From contig JAEELR010000063.1 of NCBI GenBank assembly GCA_016282835.1, positions 1 to 38,274 on the forward strand: a stretch of 38,274 nt of DNA. Reading direction: 5' to 3'. Positions 32,629-38,274 of this stretch are shown piece after piece. Made by a program: the position numbers and the translations under genes. Every line of letters starts with the position of its first letter. Position 1 is the first letter of the stretch. The stretch is from Treponema sp. Its GTDB lineage: Bacteria; Spirochaetota; Spirochaetia; Treponematales; Treponemataceae. Below the pieces are notes generated by a model. That model had not been told where the DNA came from. It saw only the letters and a list, made by a program, of their open reading frames with translations, and ran no database searches.

Positions 32629-32705
32629 CTCACCGTGGAGCCCCTTGCCGACCGCAGCGAAGCGAGGACGGTGAACGGATAGTGAAGGGCGGAAGGGTGG
32701 AGTGT
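32572..32705. repeat. Dispersed intergenic repeat, copy 2
   Basis: GTGGTTTCGATGAACTCAAC (inverse of the GGTGGTTGAG family) is followed by TTTCAACCATCAC.. and CCGTGGAGCCCCTTGCCGAC..GAAGGGCGGAAGGG, the same module order as at 8399-8515. Together with the stretch from 32706 to 32774 it fills the gap up to azlD; nothing else is seen there. Confidence 0.8.
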
Positions 32706-32774
32706 GTTATAAAATATTTTTTTTGCAGTTTAAATTATCCGGTTAAAAATAAAACCAGCGTCCAGAATAAAAAA

Positions 32775-33107
32775 CTAAAATATGTGAATTAAAATCATGT
32801 ATAAAACGGTTGTGCCTAAAATGCTTATCAATGAATTTTTTGTTGTCAGGTGAAGGACTGCGGTTAAAATTGTGCAGATAAAATATGGAATGCCGTACGG
32901 GGCTTGCGTGTAGTTTACATCCTTGAAGCAGTAGATTACAAGGATTGCCATTATCATTGAGGGAGTAAACTTGTCGATGAAGCTTATGAACTTGTTCTGT
33001 CTGTTACTTCTGAAAATTAAAAATGGTGAGACGCGGGTTATGTAAATTACGATTGCGCTGCAGACTACTGCGATTAATGCTTTTTCTAATGTGAGCGGAC
33101 TATTCAT
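32775..33107 (-). CDS. azlD: AzlD-type branched-chain amino acid exporter subunit
   Basis: A 110-residue protein with about four membrane segments (ALIAVVCSAIVIYITRVSPF, SMIMAILVIYCF, IPYFICTILTAVLHL, LGTTVLYMILIHIF). The TRVSPFLIFR segment is typical of AzlD. With AzlC it forms an exporter of branched-chain amino acids or analogues in the inner membrane. It overlaps the end of azlC by eight bases. Confidence 0.85.
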   Translation of the reverse strand: MNSPLTLEKALIAVVCSAIVIYITRVSPFLIFRSNRQNKFISFIDKFTPSMIMAILVIYCFKDVNYTQAPYGIPYFICTILTAVLHLTTKNSLISILGTTVLYMILIHIF

Positions 33108-33894
33108 TTGTGTTTTCCTTTTTCTGATTGGTCTGGATTTCTACAGGTTGAGTTGCATCTTCCTGAGTTTGCGATGAGTTTTTTTTGAAATACGAAGGGC
33201 CTTTTACTAAGAGCATTGTACCGAGCCCGAAACAGATTGAAGTCCAGATGATGTTTGATGAATCAAAAATTCCCAGCTTGAACAGAATGACTGTTGTGGC
33301 ACTTGCAAGGCCTCCCACAAGCGGCGGAATGAAATCTTTAGACTTTTTTATCTGTTCTATTAACAATACAACGAAGAGGGCCGTGAGTGCAAAGTCGATT
33401 CCTTCAAGATATGAGGAGAGCTTGTACTTTTGTAAGATGTTACAAGCAACTGCTCCGATTGTGCTTCCCAGTGTCCAGTAGCTTTGGTCAAGGACAGAAA
33501 TCAATGTATAGAATTTTTCTTTGCTGACATTTTCCGGTACTTCGACACTTGAAACTAAGGCGAAGGTTTCGTCTGTGATTGCGTGAATCAGATAAGCTTT
33601 TATTTTTCCCGTTCCCTTGTATTTTCCGATGAGTGAGAGACCGTAAAAAAAGTGTCTTATGCTTAACAAAAACTGGACTAGAATAATTTCAAATAAACCT
33701 GCACCGCTTGCAAAAAGACCTACTGCAAAATATTGTCCTGAGCCGGTGTATAAGGTAAGGCACATGAGTGGTGCTATCCACCAGGGATAACCTGCGTTGA
33801 CTATCATTAAGCCGAAAGGAATTCCTATTGCCATGTAGCCGAAAAAAATTGGAGTGGTCAGTTTCAGTACTTTTCTAAATAATGAATTATTCAT
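33100..33894 (-). CDS. azlC: AzlC-type branched-chain amino acid exporter subunit
   Basis: A 264-residue protein with about seven membrane segments and the AzlC landmarks IPFGLMIVNAGYPWW, LTLYTGSGQYFAVGLF, LSIRHFFYGLSL and AITDETFALVSS. A hydrophilic C-terminal tail (QTQEDATQPVEIQ..) is extra. The pair exports branched-chain amino acids; whether it serves homeostasis or resistance here is unknown. The promoter -10 box lies nine bases before the ATG and no ribosome site is visible. Confidence 0.88.
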   Translation of the reverse strand: MNNSLFRKVLKLTTPIFFGYMAIGIPFGLMIVNAGYPWWIAPLMCLTLYTGSGQYFAVGLFASGAGLFEIILVQFLLSIRHFFYGLSLIGKYKGTGKIKAYLIHAITDETFALVSSVEVPENVSKEKFYTLISVLDQSYWTLGSTIGAVACNILQKYKLSSYLEGIDFALTALFVVLLIEQIKKSKDFIPPLVGGLASATTVILFKLGIFDSSNIIWTSICFGLGTMLLVKGPSYFKKNSSQTQEDATQPVEIQTNQKKENTNE

Positions 33895-33903
33895 AGATTG
33901 CTT

Positions 33904-33932
33904 AGTATATGATTTTAAAATGGATTGGGCAA
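33904..33932 (-). promoter_or_regulatory. Promoter of azlCD
   Basis: On the minus strand TTGCCC (33927-33932), 17-base spacer, TATACT (33904-33909). Only nine bases separate the -10 from the ATG, so the mRNA would be leaderless or nearly so. Confidence 0.6.
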
Positions 33933-33978
33933 TTGATTGATTTTGGGGAAAAGTCGGGGATGTCTAAAAAGTAAGAAA

Positions 33979-34195
33979 TGCGGTGGTTGAGGCTCTCGAA
34001 ACCACTATATTTAGTGCTAATGGTCATTTCGAATTTATTTTGGAATCTGTATGTGCAGGAGCCTGACAGATGCTGAAGCAAGTTCGAAATATCGAGCTGC
34101 AAATTCAGCATGACGGTTATATACCAGTCTGTCATTCTGAACTGGTTTCAGAATCTGTATGTGTAGAGATGCTGAAATAAATTCTGCATGACGGT
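33979..34195. repeat. Repeat-rich spacer between azlC and the pot operon
   Basis: GGTGGTTGAGGCTCTCGAAA..TCATTTCGAA at about 33980-34032 is another copy of the family at 24859. It is followed by two rounds of GAATCTGTATGTG(C/T)AG plus AGATGCTGAA..(T)GCATGACGGTT (about 34041-34117 and 34147-34195). No gene is present; the open frames here are repeat translation. Confidence 0.7.
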
Positions 34196-34255
34196 TTTTT
34201 ACTTAATCCAGTCAAACCTTGAATTTTATTCTAAAAAACTTTTTTCGAATTATTA

Positions 34256-34380
34256 TTGACATAAAAGGAAAAAAAATAAATAGTACGCATATATAGTGTA
34301 AATAGTGAGAGGGCTTTCCATTAAGTTTGTATCAGGACATGGATAGCTTTTTTTATTTACCCGAATTTCCGCACGGAAGT
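34256..34380 (+). promoter_or_regulatory. pot leader with terminator-like hairpin
   Basis: TTGACA at 34256-34261 is a perfect -35 box with only a weak -10 after it (AATAGT). Further on, GGGCTTTCCAT (about 34311-34321) pairs with ATGGATAGC and runs into a T tract ending near 34350, which looks like an intrinsic terminator. A second small hairpin, TTCCG/CGGAA, lies near 34369-34380. The long untranslated leader could work as an attenuator; it does not match a riboswitch I know. Confidence 0.45.
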
Positions 34381-34441
34381 TTGTATTATATGAAGAAATC
34401 TTGATTTAATTTTTGAGTGACTTCGTAGGAGTTGTTAAGAA

Positions 34442-35632
34442 TTGAACGGAAGTACAGTTTCTATTCAGAATGTATCAAAACACTTTGGTGATTTTCATGC
34501 ATTGGACAACATTAACATTGAAATTAAGCAGGGAGAATTTTTTTCTCTCTTAGGACCTTCTGGTTGTGGTAAAACGACCCTGTTAAGAATTATTGCAGGC
34601 TTTGAATTTCCTGATGAAGGAGCAGTTTTATTTGATGACACAAATGTAATCCCTCTTGCTCCAAACAAAAGACAGAGCAATACTGTTTTCCAGAGTTACG
34701 CTTTGTTCCCTCATATGAATGTTTACGATAATGTTGCATTCCCTCTTAAGTTAAAGAAGATTGATAAAAAAGAAATCGATGAAAAAGTAAAAAATTATCT
34801 GCAGCTGGTTCAACTTGAAGAGCATATGTATAAAAAGCCAAATCAGCTTTCGGGTGGTCAGAGACAGAGAGTTGCTATTGCCCGCGCTTTGATTAATGAA
34901 CCAAAAGTTTTGCTTCTTGATGAACCACTTTCGGCACTTGATGCAAAACTCAGGGCAAATCTTCTGGTGGATCTCGATGCACTTCACGATAAAATCGGTA
35001 TTACATTTATTTATGTAACTCACGACCAGAGTGAAGCTTTAGCTGTCAGTGATAGAATTGCCGTAATGAATAAGGGAAAAGTTTTGCAGGTTGGAACTCC
35101 TTTTGAAATCTATGAAAGCCCTGCTACACAGTTTGTTGCTCAGTTTATTGGTGAAACAAATTTATTTGAAAGCTCTGTGGTAAAATGTGATGAGCATAAA
35201 GTTGAAGGCAAGGATATGGATTACATGGTTACTTTGAATGTTCCCGTTCTTGGCATGCAGGCTCAGCTTAAAGGCGATACACAGGCTACAAAAGAAGAAG
35301 ATAAAAATATTCTGGTTACAGATTACGAAAAGACAAAAGAGGGACAGAAGGTTGCATTTACAATTCGTCCTGAAAAAATTCGTATTACAACAGAAGAACC
35401 CGATGTTCACGGTCGAAAAGATATAAATGTTTTCAAGGGTGTTGTTGAAGAACCTGTTTATACCGGCTTTCAGTCAAAGTTTTATGTAAGGCTGGAAAAT
35501 GGTACAATCATAAAAGTGTTCAAGCAGCACACAAATTATCTGGATGATGGCCCGGAGATTGCATGGAAAGATACAGTATATGTTTCCTGGTCGGCAGAAG
35601 ACGGTTATATCGTTGAGGACATAAACACATGA
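34442..35632 (+). CDS. potA: Spermidine/putrescine ABC transporter ATPase
   Basis: The ATP-binding subunit of the polyamine importer, on the cytoplasmic face. Residues: Walker A GPSGCGKTTLLR, signature LSGGQRQRVAIARAL, Walker B VLLLDEPLSALD, switch His in YVTHDQSEAL. The C-terminal TOBE-type domain (FTIRPEKIRI, VYTGFQSKFYV) is present; the total of 396 residues is slightly long. The start is TTG 34442, with AGGAG ten bases upstream; no in-frame ATG exists near, so the TTG is required. It overlaps potB by four bases (ATGA). Confidence 0.93.
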   Translation: MNGSTVSIQNVSKHFGDFHALDNINIEIKQGEFFSLLGPSGCGKTTLLRIIAGFEFPDEGAVLFDDTNVIPLAPNKRQSNTVFQSYALFPHMNVYDNVAFPLKLKKIDKKEIDEKVKNYLQLVQLEEHMYKKPNQLSGGQRQRVAIARALINEPKVLLLDEPLSALDAKLRANLLVDLDALHDKIGITFIYVTHDQSEALAVSDRIAVMNKGKVLQVGTPFEIYESPATQFVAQFIGETNLFESSVVKCDEHKVEGKDMDYMVTLNVPVLGMQAQLKGDTQATKEEDKNILVTDYEKTKEGQKVAFTIRPEKIRITTEEPDVHGRKDINVFKGVVEEPVYTGFQSKFYVRLENGTIIKVFKQHTNYLDDGPEIAWKDTVYVSWSAEDGYIVEDINT

Positions 35633-36675
35633 GAGAGAAGAATAAGTCAATTCAGTTAGAAGTTGCATCTAAGGCTTATGCTTCAAAGTTTAAGAAACAG
35701 AATCCCGGTTCCTGTTATGCATGGCCAATGGGCTTGTGGTTTTCGCTGTTCTTTGTTGTTCCGCTTTGCATAATCGTTGCATATTCATTTATGACCCGCG
35801 ATGTTTACGGTGGAGTTATTCCAAAGTTCACGCTTAAAGCTTACAGTCAGATGTTTTCAAAAGCTTATGGTTTAATCTTTTTGAGAACGCTCTGGATTTC
35901 CTTTATTTCGACTTTAATTACAATCATTATTGCAGTTCCATGCGGTTATGCAATGGCAAGAAGCAAGCACCAGACACTTTTACTGATTCTGGTTATTGTT
36001 CCATTCTTAACGAATTCACTTATAAGAATTTTTGCATGGATTACAATTTTGGGCGATAACGGAATATTGAACACAATCTGCTCGAAGTTCTTTAATTTCT
36101 TCCACAACACTTTGTTTCATCAGAATGCCGTTTTTGTTCCGCATAAATTTATGTTCACTAAGAGCGCAGTAATTCTGGTAAGCATTTATATGTATTTGCC
36201 TTATGCAATTCTTCCTGTGTTCACTGCAGTAGACCGCTTCGACTTTACATTGCTTGAAGCTGCCCGCGATTTGGGTGCTACAAAAATTCAGTCTATGGCG
36301 AAAGTTTTGCTTCCTGGCATTAAGAGTGGAATTTTAAGTGCAATCATTTTTACCTTCATTCCGATTTTCGGTACTTATACAGTGCCTCAGCTTGTCGGTG
36401 GAAAAGACAGTTATATGCTTGGAAACATCATTGTTGACCAGGTACAGAAAGTCCGCAACTGGCCTTTAGCAAGTGCTTTCAGTATGATTATTACAATTGT
36501 AAGTATGGCTGGCGTTTTACTGATGTTAGGTTCTGGAAGCAAGCAGGCTAATTTGAATAAAGTTTCTAACAAAGAAGATTCATCTGTTGCACCGTTAATT
36601 TCTAAATCAGCTGCTTCTGCATCTTCTGCTGCAACTTCTGCTGCAAATAACGCTAATGAAGGAGGTTCTAAATGA
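35629..36675 (+). CDS. potB: Spermidine/putrescine ABC transporter permease PotB
   Basis: A 348-residue inner-membrane permease with six expected segments. The ABC permease EAA loop is LLEAARDLGATKIQSMAKVL. LTNSLIRIFAWITILG and FIPIFGTYTVPQLVGG fit PotB. The last 40 residues form an unusual Ser/Ala/Asn-rich tail (SAASASSAATSAANNANEGG). It starts inside the potA stop and ends inside the potC start, so all three are translationally coupled. Confidence 0.92.
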   Translation: MREKNKSIQLEVASKAYASKFKKQNPGSCYAWPMGLWFSLFFVVPLCIIVAYSFMTRDVYGGVIPKFTLKAYSQMFSKAYGLIFLRTLWISFISTLITIIIAVPCGYAMARSKHQTLLLILVIVPFLTNSLIRIFAWITILGDNGILNTICSKFFNFFHNTLFHQNAVFVPHKFMFTKSAVILVSIYMYLPYAILPVFTAVDRFDFTLLEAARDLGATKIQSMAKVLLPGIKSGILSAIIFTFIPIFGTYTVPQLVGGKDSYMLGNIIVDQVQKVRNWPLASAFSMIITIVSMAGVLLMLGSGSKQANLNKVSNKEDSSVAPLISKSAASASSAATSAANNANEGGSK

Positions 36676-37544
36676 AAAATCCTATAGTAGCACTTTTGCA
36701 GAGAAATCAGAAAGAAACTAAATCTGAATCAAACAGACACGCAAGAAAAATATGGAAGAAAAGAAATCCAGCTTTTTCTTTTTCAAATACAATGCTTGCT
36801 TTAAGTTTGATGTTCCTGTTCATTCCGCTTTTCGTGATTGTCTTTTTTTCATTCAATGAATCTAAGGACACAAATTTTACAGGCGTAAGTTTTGTCTGGT
36901 ACCAGAAATTAATTTTTGAATCAGGCCCTTTATGGAAGTCTTTGCTTAACAGTATGATTGTTGCTCTTACGGCTTCTTTTGTTGCAACTATTTTAGGTAC
37001 ACTCGCTTCGATTGGTGTGGGCTGGTATAAATTCTTTGGAAGAAACTACATCCAGAGCATCAGTTTTTTGCCAATGGTTTTGCCGGAAGTAATCATGGGT
37101 GTTTCTATGATAGTTTTCTTCAGCGCCATAAAACTTTCTCTCGGCCTCTTTACTATTTTTGTTGCACATACAACCTTCTGTCTGCCGTTTGTTTATTTAA
37201 TGGTAACAGCCAGAATAGATGAATTTGATTATTCAATAATAGAAGCAAGCCATGACCTGGGAGCAAATGAAGTACAGACTCTGTTCCGCGTTATAATTCC
37301 TGCAATTATGCCTGGCATTGTAAGTGGCTTTGTAATGAGCGTTACAATGTCTCTGGAAGATTATGTAATTACATCATTGGTTTCAGGTCCAGGAAGCACA
37401 ACTTTGCCTTTGTATGTTTATTCTATGATTCGCTTTGGTGTAAGTCCTGTAATAAACTCGCTTTCATTTGTTCTTCTTTTAGCAATTTGTACCATAGCAA
37501 TTCTTTTAAGAAACGGATTAAAGAGTTTTGCTGCTGCTCATTAA
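36672..37544 (+). CDS. potC: Spermidine/putrescine ABC transporter permease PotC
   Basis: A 290-residue permease. VFFSFNESKDTNF, LNSMIVALTASFVATILGTLA, LPMVLPEVIMGVS and the EAA loop IIEASHDLGANEVQTLFRVI are typical of PotC, as is the tail VTSL..TTLPLYVYSMIRFG. About 25 extra basic residues precede the first membrane segment (RNQKETKSESNRHARKIWKK). It overlaps potB by four bases. Confidence 0.92.
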   Translation: MKNPIVALLQRNQKETKSESNRHARKIWKKRNPAFSFSNTMLALSLMFLFIPLFVIVFFSFNESKDTNFTGVSFVWYQKLIFESGPLWKSLLNSMIVALTASFVATILGTLASIGVGWYKFFGRNYIQSISFLPMVLPEVIMGVSMIVFFSAIKLSLGLFTIFVAHTTFCLPFVYLMVTARIDEFDYSIIEASHDLGANEVQTLFRVIIPAIMPGIVSGFVMSVTMSLEDYVITSLVSGPGSTTLPLYVYSMIRFGVSPVINSLSFVLLLAICTIAILLRNGLKSFAAAH

Positions 37545-37555
37545 TTTGGTTAAAA

Positions 37556-37592
37556 CTCCGGTATGTTAAATTTTGTTAAAATGTTATCGGAG
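37556..37592 (+). other. Hairpin between potC and potD
   Basis: CTCCGGTA pairs with TATCGGAG across an AT-rich loop, with no T tract. Its position fits a stability or processing hairpin that lets the binding protein be made in excess; partial termination is also possible. Confidence 0.45.
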
Positions 37593-37627
37593 AGATTTTA
37601 TATTTTAAAGGGTAGGTTTTTTGCGTT

Positions 37628-38274
37628 ATGAAAAAAATCACCGGTAAAATCTTTTTAGCTGCAGTTGCTTTTGCTGCAGGTTTGGGTCTTTGTTCATGTT
37701 CAAAAAATGGTTCAAAGATTTTGTATCTTTACAACTGGACTTATTATACTCCAGATGAAGTGCTTCGCGATTTCGAAAAAGAATTTGGCTGTACTGTAAA
37801 AGTTGACAGTTACGCTTCAAATGAAGAAATGTATGCCAAACTCCGCGCAGGTGCTAAAGGGTATGATATCGTAGTTCCTTCACAGGATTATTCTTCAATT
37901 ATGATTAAGCAGGGAATGTTCCGTGAATTAGATCAGAGTAAGCTTACAAACCGTAAGTATATTAATCCTGCTGTTTTGGAAAAAGCAACTTATGACCCTG
38001 ATATGAAATATTGTGTTCCATATTATTTTGGTGCCGCTGGAATTTCTGTAAACAAGACAAAGGTTCCTGCAGGAAGTTATGAACGCAACTGGAATATTTT
38101 TGCTGATACACAGTTTAAAGGTCATGCAACAATGATGGACGACATGAGAGAAGTTGTGGGTGACGCTCTTGCTTATAAAGGATATGACATCAATTCTATC
38201 GATGACAATGAATTGCAGGCTGCTAAAGATTTAATTCTTAACAAATGGAAACCAAATCTTGTAAAGTTTGATGC
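37628..38274 (+). CDS. potD: Spermidine/putrescine-binding lipoprotein PotD (partial, cut by window end)
   Basis: The first 215 residues of the substrate-binding protein. Signal MKKITGKIFLAAVAF..LCSCS shows a lipoprotein (Cys after SC box). The mature part begins ILYLYNWTYYTPDEVLRDFE, followed by YDIVVPSQDYSSIMIKQGMF, YFGAAGISVNK and TMMDDMREVVGDAL, all usual for PotD/PotF. AAAGGG..AGG is upstream of the ATG. It lies 83 bases after potC and completes the operon; the stop is outside the window. Confidence 0.93.
   Translation, partial: MKKITGKIFLAAVAFAAGLGLCSCSKNGSKILYLYNWTYYTPDEVLRDFEKEFGCTVKVDSYASNEEMYAKLRAGAKGYDIVVPSQDYSSIMIKQGMFRELDQSKLTNRKYINPAVLEKATYDPDMKYCVPYYFGAAGISVNKTKVPAGSYERNWNIFADTQFKGHATMMDDMREVVGDALAYKGYDINSIDDNELQAAKDLILNKWKPNLVKFD

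Noticed and set aside
18954-32800. Prophage or integrative element anchored at tRNA-Arg
   Set aside because: No integrase, structural or conjugation genes and no copy of the tRNA 3' end found as an attachment repeat; only a mosaic island can be supported.
33902-34135. Minus-strand frame of 77 residues before azlC
   Set aside because: Translated from the dispersed repeats; composition and lack of ribosome site argue against a gene.
34282-34441. Known riboswitch class in the pot leader
   Set aside because: No core of a class I know (SAM, lysine, glycine, TPP, guanidine, cobalamin) is visible; only hairpins can be supported.

Overview
The window looks like a chromosomal segment of an AT-rich spirochaete, most likely a host-associated Treponema. 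This is inferred from gene content and style, not from a search: many short spirochaetal-type lipoprotein signals, a lolA-rodZ-like-rimO-pcrA operon, an EF-P with Arg32, and the dispersed intergenic hairpin repeat built on GGTGGTTGAG..TCGAAACCAC. There is no rRNA, transposase, integrase or CRISPR array.

Region 1 (1-8326) is an accessory surface-protein cluster. Four small lipoproteins form a mirror-image A-B-B-A array of two paralogous pairs. They are followed by a larger lipoprotein with a PKD/Ig-like domain, an exported GxSxG hydrolase, a beta-propeller lipoprotein, and a clostripain-like (C11) protease lipoprotein with a C-terminal PPC-like domain. A promoter block with a perfect hairpin is duplicated in front of the first and fifth genes.

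Region 2 (8635-18908) is housekeeping: purB plus a Gfo/Idh/MocA oxidoreductase; a compact operon lolA-like, rodZ-like, rimO, pcrA; a convergent EAL c-di-GMP phosphodiesterase; and efp, whose residue 32 is arginine.

Region 3 (18954-32705) is a mosaic defence/mobile island starting at tRNA-Arg(CCT). Related terminators punctuate two VapBC-like toxin-antitoxin modules with the same leader, then an unrecognised zinc-ribbon/membrane/coiled-coil protein. After an outer-membrane protein on the other strand come a restriction-modification locus (XRE controller with TACA-N3-TGTA boxes, a SAM-fold subunit without NPPY, a GIY-YIG/helicase/NPPY methyltransferase fusion, and a PD-(D/E)XK-like protein), an orphan toxin-domain/putative immunity/DUF4417 trio, and an XRE/ImmA pair.

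Region 4 (32775-38274) returns to transport: azlCD on the minus strand and the potABCD polyamine ABC operon on the plus strand. potA has a TTG start and a terminator-like hairpin in its leader; potD is cut by the window end.

The best candidates for something new are the terminator-bounded cassette array beside tRNA-Arg with its 403-residue protein, and the restriction locus with its two methyltransferase-like components. Two likely leaderless mRNAs (purB, azlC) are also visible.
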